This document shows positions 36,561 to 45,169 of a stretch of 64,000 bases of DNA, piece after piece (position 1 is the first letter of the stretch; the number at the start of each line of letters is the position of its first letter). Below the pieces are notes generated by a model that was not told the origin of the DNA, did no database searches, and saw nothing but the letters and a program-made list of their open reading frames with translations. The DNA is from Chitinilyticum piscinae (GTDB taxonomy: Bacteria; Pseudomonadota; Gammaproteobacteria; Burkholderiales; Chitinibacteraceae): positions 248,001-312,000 of the forward strand of contig NZ_JADFUA010000004.1 in assembly GCF_015223195.1 (NCBI RefSeq). The letters run 5' to 3'. The position numbers were made by a program, and so were the translations under genes.

Positions 36561-37055
36561 TTACAGATCCTTCGGTGCCTTGTCCTTGATCTGCGGCCAT
36601 TCCATATTGGCCTTCTTCAGGTTGCCCGGAACGTCTTCCAGCCACTTCTTCTGCACTTCTTTGTTCACGTTCAGGTACAGCTTGCCGTCGACGATCTTCC
36701 AGGCTTGCGGATCGCCATCGAGCTTCTTGTCCAGCGCCACGCCCATGGCGCAGAAGCCACCAAATTGCGGCGCGTAGTGCGCCGGATTGGCGGTGAACTG
36801 GTCACGGTGCGCCTTGCTGGCGAAGTGATAGGTCACACCATTGTGCGAGGCCTTGTAGGCGGAATTGCCCAGTACTGGTGCCTTGTCGGTGAAATAGGCG
36901 ACCGGGTCATAGCCCTGCAGGCCCACGCCCTGTGCGTCGACATTGACCGCAGCGGTCGAGTTTTCGTCGTAGGCCAGTGCGGTGCCCGGCACGACGGCCA
37001 GCGCGGCAAAACCGGAAATGAGGGCAGCAAGAATGGAAGTGCGTACGTTCAGCAT
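36561..37055 (-). CDS. Exported YHS-domain protein
   Basis: A 164-residue protein with a signal peptide (LAALISGFAALAVVPGTALA) and a YHS domain: GLQGYDPVAYFTDKAPV, NGVTYHFASKAHRDQF and YAPQFGGFCAMGVA. YHS domains are small metal-associated modules; periplasmic members occur with copper and oxidative stress genes, but their role is unproven. The start at 37055 has AAGGA upstream; the track reading from 37073 would add six residues without a ribosome site. The neighbour upstream on the same strand is an AhpD-like gene. Confidence 0.87.
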   Translation of the reverse strand: MLNVRTSILAALISGFAALAVVPGTALAYDENSTAAVNVDAQGVGLQGYDPVAYFTDKAPVLGNSAYKASHNGVTYHFASKAHRDQFTANPAHYAPQFGGFCAMGVALDKKLDGDPQAWKIVDGKLYLNVNKEVQKKWLEDVPGNLKKANMEWPQIKDKAPKDL

Positions 37056-37154
37056 GATGAAATTCCTTGGCAATGCGTTAATAAGCTAAATAAGTGGGGT
37101 ACTACGTTGTATCCAGCCCGGCGCCTAGGCGCCGGACGCATGGACTACCGGGTA

Positions 37155-37691
37155 TCAGGCCAGCGCCACCTTGGGGAAATCGATTTCCACGCGGCTGGCC
37201 TTGCCCAGGATGTTGGTCAGCAGGTTCATGCCTACGTGAGTGATGATTTCGACGATGTCGGCATCGCTGAAGCCGGCATTGCGCGCCTCGATCAGCTCGG
37301 CGGTGGTGATCTCGCCCTTGTGTTCGGCCAGCGAACGCGCCAGCTTCACGGCGATGGCGGCCTTGGCGTCCTGGCTGGTGCCGGCGCGGTTGGCGGCAAT
37401 CTCGTCACCATTGAGGCCCGCGCCCTTGCCGATGGCGGTGTGTGCCGACAGGCAGTATTCGCAGGAGTTCTGCTGCGCCAGCGCCAGGGCGATGCGCTCG
37501 CGGGTTTGCACGTCCAGGCTGCCTTCCTTGGCAATGCCGTGCAGGCCGAGGAAGGCGCGCAGTGCCGCCGGCGAATTGGCGAAAATCTTCAGGAAGTTCG
37601 GCACGATGCCCAGCTGGGCGTGAATGGCATCGAACAGTGCCTGTTGTTCGGCGGTAGCGGTGTCAGCGGTAACGAGAGAGATGCGGCTCAT
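37155..37691 (-). CDS. Carboxymuconolactone decarboxylase / AhpD-like protein
   Basis: A 178-residue helical protein with the redox motif QQNSCEYCLSAHTAIG (C-x2-C-x3-H), the hallmark of AhpD-like alkylhydroperoxidases. Family members reduce peroxides or act in related ring chemistry; with the full motif an antioxidant role is likely. The start at 37691 has AAGGA upstream. It is divergent from a LysR regulator, the classic arrangement for a LysR target gene. Confidence 0.9.
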   Translation of the reverse strand: MSRISLVTADTATAEQQALFDAIHAQLGIVPNFLKIFANSPAALRAFLGLHGIAKEGSLDVQTRERIALALAQQNSCEYCLSAHTAIGKGAGLNGDEIAANRAGTSQDAKAAIAVKLARSLAEHKGEITTAELIEARNAGFSDADIVEIITHVGMNLLTNILGKASRVEIDFPKVALA

Positions 37692-37717
37692 GATGTGGTC
37701 CTTGGTGGTTGGGTGGT

Positions 37718-37737
37718 TTCGCTCGGTGTTGAGCGAA
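37718..37737. promoter_or_regulatory. Inverted repeat in the AhpD-like / LysR divergent region
   Basis: TTCGCTC-GGTGTT-GAGCGAA has perfect 7-base arms. A direct repeat AATCCAC also occurs at 37755 and 37772. Both could be LysR contacts in this 127-bp shared promoter region. Confidence 0.4.
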
Positions 37738-37818
37738 TGAGTGCATTCTGGACAAATCCACTTGAAAGAAGAATCCACATAAAACACAATAAATCATTTC
37801 TCAGAACGGAATAATGCA

Positions 37819-38718
37819 ATGGACCGCTTTCACCAGATGACCGTCTATGTGGCCGTGGCCGAAACCGAGAGCTTTGCCGCTGCCGCGCGCAAGCTGGCGC
37901 TGTCGCCGCCCGCCGTCACCCGCGCCGTGGCCGCGCTGGAGGAAGATCTGGGCGTGAAGCTGCTCAACCGCACCACGCGCTATGTGCGCGTCACCGACGC
38001 CGGCCAGCGCTATCTGGATGATGCGCGGCGCATCCTCGCCGAGCTGCAGGAAGCTGACGAGGCCGCCGCCGGCATCAATGCCGAGCCGCGCGGCCATCTG
38101 GCCATCACCGCGCCGGTGCTGTTTGGCCAGTTGTTCGTCATGCCGCAGGTGGTGCGCTTTCTGCAGCGCTATCCGGATGTCGATGTGTCGGCACTGTTTC
38201 TCGACCGGGTGGTGAACATGCTGGAAGAAGGCATCGACGTCGGCATCCGCATCGGCAATCTGCAGGACAGCAGCATGCGCGCGATCCGCGTCGGCCAGGT
38301 ACGCCGCGTACTGTGTGCCTCACCCGACTATCTGGCGCAGCACGGCATCCCGGCGACGCCGGACGATCTGCACCACCACCAGATCGTCGCCGCCAGTGGC
38401 GTGACGCCTTCGGTGGAATGGAAATTCGGCGAGGGCGACAACAGCAAGACCATCCGCATCAAGCCGCGCCTGACCGTGACCAGTAACGACGGCGCCATTG
38501 CCGCGGTGCGCAACGGCGCCGGCATCACGCGCCTGCTGTCGTATCAGGTGGCGGCCCACCTGCAAAGCGGCGAATTGAAAACCGTGCTCGGCGAATTCGA
38601 GACCGCGCCGATCCCGATCCACATCGTCCACCGCGAAGGCCGCCACGGCTCGGCCAAGGTGCGCTCCTTTGTCGATTTCATGGCGCAGGCCTTGAAGGAA
38701 AACGGCGCGCTCAACTGA
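37819..38718 (+). CDS. LysR family transcriptional regulator
   Basis: A 299-residue LTTR. The N-terminal winged helix (residues about 1-62) contains FAAAARKLALSPPAVTRAVAALEEDLGVKLLNRTTR, and the effector domain (about 90-292) includes GHLAITAPVLFGQLFVMP and the cofactor-cleft segment GIDVGIRIG. It closely follows the subgroup that controls adjacent oxidoreductase genes. It probably regulates the divergent AhpD-like gene, perhaps also the T-N11-A site at 32326. The effector is unknown. Confidence 0.93.
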   Translation: MDRFHQMTVYVAVAETESFAAAARKLALSPPAVTRAVAALEEDLGVKLLNRTTRYVRVTDAGQRYLDDARRILAELQEADEAAAGINAEPRGHLAITAPVLFGQLFVMPQVVRFLQRYPDVDVSALFLDRVVNMLEEGIDVGIRIGNLQDSSMRAIRVGQVRRVLCASPDYLAQHGIPATPDDLHHHQIVAASGVTPSVEWKFGEGDNSKTIRIKPRLTVTSNDGAIAAVRNGAGITRLLSYQVAAHLQSGELKTVLGEFETAPIPIHIVHREGRHGSAKVRSFVDFMAQALKENGALN

Positions 38719-38933
38719 GCCGGGCGCAGCATCCTGCTACCGCGGCCCCCCCTAAGTGGCACCACGGGGCAGGATGCCATTTGCCGCACCGGCTCATCCA
38801 TGCGCTGAACCGCAATGGCCCCAGTCAAGCGGGTATGCATTACCGCACAAGCGCTTCAGCTCAGGCCTGCGGGCGCTGACAATCATGCTGTCATCATTGG
38901 CCGTGCCCGGCACGGCGATACCAAGGAGATACC

Positions 38934-39335
38934 ATGTTCCGCAAATGCCTGATTGCCTGCCTGACCCTGCTTTCACTCTCACTGGCTTCGGTGGCCGAAG
39001 CACGCAACGACAACCATGGTCGCTGGGATAATCTCGGCAGCAAGAGCGTGCGCCTGATCGGCGACCGTGACAGCATCCATGTCAACCGCGGCCCCTATAC
39101 CAAGCTGCGTTTCAGCGTGCATGAGCGTGCGGTTGAATTCCAGCGGGTGTTTGTCGAATTCAGCAACGGTGACCGCATTGAAGTACCGGTGCGCGACCGC
39201 ATCCATGCCGGCGGCCAGACCCGGGCAATCGACCTGCCCGGCCACGCCCGCCACATCAAGAAAATCGTGTTCTGGTACAAAACCGCCCCAGGCTCGCTGG
39301 AACGCGCCAAAGTTTCGGTATGGGGGCGCCGCTAA
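38934..39335 (+). CDS. Small exported beta-rich protein (DUF2541-like)
   Basis: A 133-residue protein with a signal peptide ending SVAEA and a mature region that reads as a beta-sandwich: LGSKSVRLIGDRDSIHVNRG, KLRFSVHERAVEFQRVFVEF, DLPGHARHIKKIVFWYKT. The pattern resembles DUF2541 (YaaI-like) proteins, but I cannot confirm it. AAGGAG precedes the ATG. Preceded by about 215 bases without a gene. It converges with the WecG-like gene. Confidence 0.7.
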   Translation: MFRKCLIACLTLLSLSLASVAEARNDNHGRWDNLGSKSVRLIGDRDSIHVNRGPYTKLRFSVHERAVEFQRVFVEFSNGDRIEVPVRDRIHAGGQTRAIDLPGHARHIKKIVFWYKTAPGSLERAKVSVWGRR

Positions 39336-39357
39336 GCCAGCGGCTGAAACGCAGCCT

Positions 39358-39388
39358 GAGCCTGTGTGCCACAGAGGCACGCAGGCTC
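39358..39388. terminator. Strong hairpin between convergent genes
   Basis: GAGCCTGTGTGCC pairs with GGCACGCAGGCTC over 13 positions with one wobble and a 5-base loop. No T run follows. The position between convergent genes suggests a shared end signal. Confidence 0.4.
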
Positions 39389-39435
39389 GAGCCACGGCAG
39401 GCTGTTACGCACTAGCGGCGAATAAGCACCAGCAC

Positions 39436-41796
39436 CTATTGCCCAGAGGATGAAGCTTTCTTGAAATAACTGGATAGTCGGATCACCTGTCTCCATGCCA
39501 GATTGCAGGGAACAGCACTGCCATAAAGATCGGTGAGCCAGGCCTGCTCTGCATCACTCACCAGCGGCAAGGCCCGATCTGCGAGCCGGAGTGCCGAAAG
39601 GCGCAATGCACCATTTCGCAAAGTCCGCTTGCCGGACACACCATCCCGAGACGGCAACTCGGGCAGACCAATGAGATGCCGCCGTCCTGTCCATACTTCC
39701 CGCAAATGGCTGCGCTTTGGGATGTCATGTTGCGTGGAATCGTCCTCTGCCCGCATGAGCATGATCAAAAGCAGTGCCTGCAGGCGATCTCGCCAGCTAA
39801 CCCGACTCTTCGCCCGGTGTAAGGTCCCCACTAGACAGTCACTGGACTGGAGAGAAGCGACACATCCCATGCGTACGGCATGGATCTGTCCGTGCAGCTG
39901 GAGCATATCCTGGACCGTTATTCCCTCTGCAACATAACTATCGTTTTCAAGTAATGCATTGTCGCAGCGGACATTGCGTTCAAGCACACACCCTGCCCCC
40001 AAAACGACGTTGGGACCGATTGAGCTACCTCGGCGGATCAGGGCTCCAGCGCCAATCAGTGCCGGGCCTTTCAGCGTCACACCAGGCTCCAGCAGCACAT
40101 CCGGTGCAATCCAGACCTGATGCGCTATTTCGCGATATTCAGGTGGAAAATCCTGTCCGCGCGCGAGTAGATCAGCCTGCGCCCTCAGCAATTCACCGGG
40201 GTTTCGCACCACGATACCCTCAAAGGTGCTTGGCGCTTGCGGCAAACGCGACAGGCACCCTTTTACTTGCTGCAATTGCCAGGCACTGACTCGCGCCCAG
40301 CCGGACCAACTGCCATCAGGCAACAGCCAACTGCCTTCCTCCTCGACAAGGGGAGCTTCAGGGAGACAGCCCGGGGCCAAAAGCCAGGCCCTGTCGGTGA
40401 GCGGCAAGCTCGCGAGCCGCTGGTTCAGCGCCTGCCCGCTTCCGCAATGGTGCCAGCTCAAACGAATGCCCCAACGCTCACCATTCCCGAGCAGTTCCTG
40501 CAGCTCGACATAGCCGAGATCGGCCAGCACATGAATGTGCTGCACGCCTTGCCGCACCAGTGCCATCACACTGCGCTCAATCAGACTCAGCCCTGCCAGA
40601 GGTAATGACAAGGCCGCAGGATCATCGCCAGCCCCTTGCCATAAAGGGCGTGATGCAAGCAGTATCGCATCCGCCTTGTCGCCACTTCCCCGCACGGGTT
40701 GCACGTGAATTGCCGGTGAATTCTGGCATCGCTGAGCAATCACGCGCAGCAAAAATGCGGCGTTACCCAGCAGATAGCGCCGCCACATGCGGGCAGGTTC
40801 CATGGCCAGACGCCAGCACCATTCCAGCCCGAGCTCGCGCAGCCACAGCGGGGCACGCGAAATTCGCCCGCTATAGAAATCGAACAGCCCACCAACACCG
40901 ATCACCAGGGGAACCCCCAAGGCGTCGGCATGCTCAGCCAGCCATAAATCCTGTAGCGGCGCCCCCATCGCGACCAGCAGTACATCCGGTGCGGCCTTGC
41001 GAATTTCAGTCACGACATGGGGGGTATCCACATCTTTGAAATAACCATCGCGGCATCCAGCAACATGGATACCAGGGTATTCAAGAAGCAACCTGGCGGC
41101 GACAGCGTCTGCAACACCTTCTTGCCCTCCAAGCAGATAGAGCCTTGCCCCCTGCTGCTGCCAGTGCCGGCATAGCACCGGAAACAGATCGGTGCCGTTG
41201 CTGTTGGCCTTCATGGGGGTGCCCAATAGTCGGCCGGCCAGCAGTACGCCACTCCCATCGGGCAGCAGCAGGTCGGCGCGATTCAGTATGCTGCGGTAGC
41301 GCGCATGGTGTGTAGCCAGATTGGCACAATGCGGGTTTACAAAGGCAATCCGCCGCTGCCCGGCTTGCTGAGCCCAGTCCGCCAGCTGGCGCAGAATTTC
41401 GCCATGGTCCAGATTATCCAGCCACAGCCCAAGCAGCGGCCAGCGTGCCTCGTAGCCAGTCTGGCGCGCCCCGCCCAACAGCCGGGCCCACAGATAGCGC
41501 AGCAGCAGTGCGGCATCGAACAGCCAGCCGCGCTGGCGCAGATCCAGCGCATCCTGTTCGGCCTCCCCCGCATCGGGCAAGCCAAGCAGCGCATGCAGTC
41601 TTGCTGTCGACACCAACCCTGCCCTGTCGCCGGTATGGCCGCCAATCCAGCAACGTCGGCCTGCAGCGACCTCCCCGATTGCGCGCAGTGCAGTACGACC
41701 ACGAGCGCTGAAGACCAGGGGCAGCAGCAACAAAGTACAGCTGGCGGCTAAGGCACGCCCAAGCAGCTTGCGACAGGTTCCGGAAATGTCATTCAT
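39436..41796 (-). CDS. WecG/TagA/CpsF glycosyltransferase fused to nucleotidyltransferase-like and hexapeptide-repeat domains
   Basis: A 786-residue fusion. Residues about 120-350 are a WecG/TagA/CpsF (GT26) transferase, with FVNPHCANLATHHARYRSIL, the catalytic Asp in LLLPDGSGVLLAGRLLG and GAPLQDLWLAEHADALGVP. Residues about 365-520 look like a degenerate sugar nucleotidyltransferase (PLAGLSLIERSVMALVRQGV). Residues about 560-650 form left-handed beta-helix hexapeptide repeats (IAPDVLLEPGVTLKGPALIG, SIGPNVVLGAGCVLERNV). The end is unrecognised. GGGAG precedes the ATG. It lies 15 bases after the initiating sugar transferase, so it probably adds the second sugar of the repeat unit. Confidence 0.88.
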   Translation of the reverse strand: MNDISGTCRKLLGRALAASCTLLLLPLVFSARGRTALRAIGEVAAGRRCWIGGHTGDRAGLVSTARLHALLGLPDAGEAEQDALDLRQRGWLFDAALLLRYLWARLLGGARQTGYEARWPLLGLWLDNLDHGEILRQLADWAQQAGQRRIAFVNPHCANLATHHARYRSILNRADLLLPDGSGVLLAGRLLGTPMKANSNGTDLFPVLCRHWQQQGARLYLLGGQEGVADAVAARLLLEYPGIHVAGCRDGYFKDVDTPHVVTEIRKAAPDVLLVAMGAPLQDLWLAEHADALGVPLVIGVGGLFDFYSGRISRAPLWLRELGLEWCWRLAMEPARMWRRYLLGNAAFLLRVIAQRCQNSPAIHVQPVRGSGDKADAILLASRPLWQGAGDDPAALSLPLAGLSLIERSVMALVRQGVQHIHVLADLGYVELQELLGNGERWGIRLSWHHCGSGQALNQRLASLPLTDRAWLLAPGCLPEAPLVEEEGSWLLPDGSWSGWARVSAWQLQQVKGCLSRLPQAPSTFEGIVVRNPGELLRAQADLLARGQDFPPEYREIAHQVWIAPDVLLEPGVTLKGPALIGAGALIRRGSSIGPNVVLGAGCVLERNVRCDNALLENDSYVAEGITVQDMLQLHGQIHAVRMGCVASLQSSDCLVGTLHRAKSRVSWRDRLQALLLIMLMRAEDDSTQHDIPKRSHLREVWTGRRHLIGLPELPSRDGVSGKRTLRNGALRLSALRLADRALPLVSDAEQAWLTDLYGSAVPCNLAWRQVIRLSSYFKKASSSGQ

Positions 41797-41811
41797 GGCT
41801 GAATCTCCCGT

Positions 41812-42525
41812 TCAGTAGGCGCCACGGCCACCCAATACGGCGGGTACGGTGCGCAGCAGGATCAGCACATCCAGCGTCAGGCTGCGCTCGCGGATGTACT
41901 GCAGATCAAGTGCCAATTGCTGCTCGAAATCCAGCTCGGAGCGACCACCCACTTGCCACAGACAGGTGAGACCCGGGGTAATCTCAAGACGCTGGCGGGC
42001 ATCAAGACCATAGCGAGCCACCTCTTTGGGCAGGGGCGGACGCGGCCCGACCAGGGTCATGTCGCCACGAAGGACACACCAGAGTTGCGGGATTTCGTCG
42101 AGGCTGAAACGCCGCATGAAGGCGCCGATGCGGGTAATGCGCGGATCGTGCCGCTGCTTGAACGTACGCGCATCCGCATGCTGGTTGGCCAGCTTGCCCT
42201 GCAAGGTCTCGGCATTCATCACCATGCTGCGGAACTTGGGAAACGCGAATACCCGACCGCGATACCCCACCCGCTGCTGCCAGTAGAGGATCGGACCACC
42301 ATCGCCCATGCGGATTGCCAGCGCCAGCGCCAGCCACAGCGGCCAGAACAGCAGCAGGGCCGAAAGCGCTGCCGTGCAATCCCAGCCGCGTCTGACCAGC
42401 GCGGCCCCCTTTCTGCGCAAGCTAAGTTCGGTGCGCAGGAAGGCCACGCGCACCCGCCTGCGCCAGGGCTGGCTGTAATAGCGTTCCAGCCGGCGCAGTT
42501 CGGCAAGGTCAACCCTGGCATTCAT
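41812..42525 (-). CDS. Initiating bacterial sugar transferase (polyprenyl-phosphate glycosyl-1-phosphate transferase)
   Basis: A 237-residue short-form phosphoglycosyltransferase that loads the first sugar on undecaprenyl phosphate. It has a basic start, one membrane-associated hairpin (about 50-72) and the catalytic core motifs: FPKFRSMVMNAE, RRFSLDEIPQLWCVLRGDM, LVGPRPPLP and TPGLTCLWQVGGRSEL. The short length without extra membrane helices resembles the small PglC-type class. AAGGAG lies seven bases before the ATG. It diverges from the receiver-kinase gene at 42605. Confidence 0.93.
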   Translation of the reverse strand: MNARVDLAELRRLERYYSQPWRRRVRVAFLRTELSLRRKGAALVRRGWDCTAALSALLLFWPLWLALALAIRMGDGGPILYWQQRVGYRGRVFAFPKFRSMVMNAETLQGKLANQHADARTFKQRHDPRITRIGAFMRRFSLDEIPQLWCVLRGDMTLVGPRPPLPKEVARYGLDARQRLEITPGLTCLWQVGGRSELDFEQQLALDLQYIRERSLTLDVLILLRTVPAVLGGRGAY

Positions 42526-42604
42526 GGCCGTCTCCTTGGCGGATTGTGTATGCTGATTGAATCATCCACTTCCAGAGCAAGTGTTACAGGCTTGTAAACA
42601 ATCC

Positions 42605-44038
42605 ATGCCCGCTCCTGAAAACTTGCACGTGCTTATCGTCGACGATATCGCCATAACCCGCATGCAGCTGGCGGCACAGGTACGTGAACTGGGCTTCCGG
42701 ATCAGCGAAGCGGCCAATGGCGAAGCCGCGCTGGCCTGCATGGCAGAACAGACGCCGGACATCGTGCTGCTGGATCTGCTCATGCCCGGCATGGATGGTT
42801 TCACGGTCAGCCGCATCATCAAGGGGCGCGATTATGGGCGCTGGATTCCGATCGTGGTGCTGTCCGGGCTGGAGGGCGAAGAGCATCTGCTCAAGGCGCT
42901 GGAGGCTCATGCCGACGATTTTCTGCACAAACCGGTCAATCCGGCGATTCTCTCCAACAAACTGGGCAATCTGCGCCGGGTACTCACCTTGCAGGCGCAA
43001 CACAACAGCCTGCTGAGCCGCTCGCAGGCGATCAGCCGCAACAGCTTTGACGCCATCTTGCTGGCCGATCCATCGCTGCGGATCTGCGAGGCCAATCCGG
43101 CGGCAGCCATCCTGTTTGGGCAAAGCCTCGGGGAGTTGCTCGGCCAGCCTCTGTCGGCGCTGCTGCCTGATTTGCAACCAGCTTGCACAAGTTCCGGACC
43201 CGCCACACTGGTCAAGCTTGACGTGCTACGCCCCGATGCTTCCCTTATCCCGGTGGAAGCCGGACTGGGTTCTTTTGCGCAAGATGGCGCAAGCTACCTG
43301 TTGATTACGCTGCGCGACATCAGCGAACGCGTGCGTGCCGACCAGCTCAAACAGCAATTCATCGCCACGCTCAGCCACGAATTGCGCACGCCGCTGACGT
43401 CAATTATCGGGGCGTTGAAAATGCTGCAGGCAGATACGGCAAGTCTCACGCCCCAGCAGCATCAGCTGCTGGCGATGGCCGACCGCAACTCCGGCCGCCT
43501 GCTTGGCATGGTCAATGAATTACTTGATCTCAACCGCAGCCAGGCCGGCAAATTGCAGCTTGTCCGTCACGCAGCACAGTTGGGGGATCTGCTCGACGAA
43601 GCAGTCGCTAGTCATCTGGGATATGCCCAGCGCCATGCAGTAAACCTGGAACTCGATTGTTCCGCCCCCGTTCGCCTGCAGTGGCTGAATACTGATCATG
43701 GCCGCTTTCTGCAGATCATGGCCAACCTGCTTTCCAATGCCTGCAAGTTTTCCGCAGCCGGCGACACCGTTACGATCCGCGCTGCACGTGAGGGCACACA
43801 GCTCAGTATCGCGGTCAGCGATCACGGCCCGGGTATTCCTGCCGATTTTCTGCCGCGCCTGTTCGAGCCCTTCACGCAAGCGGATGGCAGCGACAGCCGC
43901 CGCCAGGGGGGCAGCGGCCTCGGGCTGGCCATTACCCGTCAGCTGGTCGAAGCTCTCGAGGGGCAGATCCAAGTTTCCACTACCCCCGGAGAAGGCTCGA
44001 CCTTTACCCTTTATTTTCCCGTTGGAGCCCCTGCATGA
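42605..44038 (+). CDS. Response regulator-PAS-histidine kinase hybrid
   Basis: A 477-residue soluble kinase with an N-terminal receiver (VDDIAITR, Asp 57 in LLDLLMPGMDG, Lys in LHKPVNP). A PAS-like domain (about 135-240) follows, then HisKA with His 258 in TLSHELRTPLTSIIGALK and a HATPase (LSNACKF, DHGPGIP, GGSGLGLAI). A receiver before the kinase suggests that it is itself a relay step. The ATG at 42605 was chosen by alignment of the receiver; TTG 42557 and GTG 42581 are in frame. It is coupled (ATGA) to a single-domain receiver and then to an Hpt gene, forming a phosphorelay at the head of the polysaccharide genes. Confidence 0.93.
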   Translation: MPAPENLHVLIVDDIAITRMQLAAQVRELGFRISEAANGEAALACMAEQTPDIVLLDLLMPGMDGFTVSRIIKGRDYGRWIPIVVLSGLEGEEHLLKALEAHADDFLHKPVNPAILSNKLGNLRRVLTLQAQHNSLLSRSQAISRNSFDAILLADPSLRICEANPAAAILFGQSLGELLGQPLSALLPDLQPACTSSGPATLVKLDVLRPDASLIPVEAGLGSFAQDGASYLLITLRDISERVRADQLKQQFIATLSHELRTPLTSIIGALKMLQADTASLTPQQHQLLAMADRNSGRLLGMVNELLDLNRSQAGKLQLVRHAAQLGDLLDEAVASHLGYAQRHAVNLELDCSAPVRLQWLNTDHGRFLQIMANLLSNACKFSAAGDTVTIRAAREGTQLSIAVSDHGPGIPADFLPRLFEPFTQADGSDSRRQGGSGLGLAITRQLVEALEGQIQVSTTPGEGSTFTLYFPVGAPA

Positions 44039-44430
44039 TTGCCCTGCAGCACCTTGCGGTGATCGAGGACGACACCGATATTCGCCATCTGCTGGAGCTG
44101 AGCCTGACCACCCTGGGCGGCTTTGACGTCACGAGCTATCCGCTTGCAACCCGCGCCCTGGCGGAAATGCCCCAGCATCCTTTGCCGCAAATGCTGCTAC
44201 TGGACGTCATGATGCCGGAAATGAGCGGCATTGAAGCCATTCCCCGCTTGCGCGAACTGGCTGGTGACACGCCACTGTGCATCGTGATGCTCACGGCCAA
44301 GGCTTCCCCCGAGGAGCTGGCGCCACTACTGGCAGCTGGCGCTGATTATGTCGCCAGCAAACCCTTCGATCCGGTGCTGCTTCCCGAGCTGTTGCAGCAC
44401 TTCTGGAGTACATTTCATGGCCGCATTTGA
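44035..44430 (+). CDS. Single-domain response regulator
   Basis: A 131-residue CheY-like receiver with acidic pair EDD at 11-13, Asp 57 in LLLDVMMPEMSG, Thr in VMLTAKA and Lys in ASKPFDP. No output domain. It overlaps the kinase stop by four bases and overlaps the Hpt gene by 14 bases, so it should accept phosphate from the kinase and pass it to the Hpt protein. Confidence 0.93.
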   Translation: MIALQHLAVIEDDTDIRHLLELSLTTLGGFDVTSYPLATRALAEMPQHPLPQMLLLDVMMPEMSGIEAIPRLRELAGDTPLCIVMLTAKASPEELAPLLAAGADYVASKPFDPVLLPELLQHFWSTFHGRI

Positions 44431-44713
44431 CGAGGCGGCTTACCAGCGCGGGCTGCTGCAGTTGCGGGAGCGCTTTCTGAACGAACTGCCGCAACGCCTC
44501 GCCGCCCTGCGGCAGACGCAAACGGCAGACGCCATGCGCGCGGAACTGCACCGACTGGCCGGCGCGGCAGGCTCTCTGGGCTTTGCCGAACTGAGCCAGA
44601 CCGCCCGAGAACTGGAACAACAGTCACTAGACCATGCGGATGGCGCAATCAGCCTGGCCCGCCTTGACGCTTGCGCCAGCAAGATCCGCGCCTTGCCGAA
44701 TCAGCCAGTCTGA
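44417..44713 (+). CDS. Stand-alone Hpt phosphotransfer protein
   Basis: A 98-residue helical protein whose phospho-histidine is His 45 in ELHRLAGAAGSLGF, followed by the second helix of the Hpt bundle (LSQTARELEQQ). The ATG at 44417 lies inside the end of the receiver gene. It completes the kinase-receiver-Hpt relay. The final receiver could be the OmpR-type regulator at 55182. Confidence 0.88.
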   Translation: MAAFDEAAYQRGLLQLRERFLNELPQRLAALRQTQTADAMRAELHRLAGAAGSLGFAELSQTARELEQQSLDHADGAISLARLDACASKIRALPNQPV

Positions 44714-44830
44714 TCGGCTAAGGAGCACCCGGCACCGCAGTGCGCGGCGCAAAGTTTCACAGTTGGTTCACATTCTTGCGGGAAAGAGCAGCTTTAATAC
44801 AGCTGCAACCACCTCATCCCGGAGAAAGCC

Positions 44831-45169
44831 ATGGAACTGATCAACCGTACCGAGCAGTCCGCCGTGACTGTCATCGGCTTCAACACCGGCAGCCTCGATG
44901 CGAGCAACGCGGATGCCTTCCGCAAACAGATCCGGCCGGCACTCGAAAGTGCCAAAGCGGTCGCCATCGACATGTCCTCCCTGGAGTTTGTCGATAGCTC
45001 CGGCCTGGGGGCCCTGCTTTCCTGCCTGCGCTTTTGTACCGAAAAAGGGGGCAACTTCGCCGTATTCGGGCTGCAACGCCCGGTCGCCGCCCTGTTCGAA
45101 CTGATGCGCATGCACCGGGTTTTCAGTGTGTTCAACAATCTGGACGAGATCAAAGAGGCGCTGTCATGA
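44831..45169 (+). CDS. STAS-domain anti-sigma factor antagonist
   Basis: A 112-residue SpoIIAA/RsbV-like protein with the phospho-serine motif EFVDSSGLGALLSC (Ser 56/57). In partner switching such a protein is phosphorylated by an RsbW-like kinase and freed by a PP2C phosphatase. Both activities occur in the protein at 53099. GGAGAAAGCC precedes the ATG. The ATG of the pyrophosphorylase gene overlaps its stop, so it is translated with a polysaccharide enzyme. Confidence 0.93.
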   Translation: MELINRTEQSAVTVIGFNTGSLDASNADAFRKQIRPALESAKAVAIDMSSLEFVDSSGLGALLSCLRFCTEKGGNFAVFGLQRPVAALFELMRMHRVFSVFNNLDEIKEALS

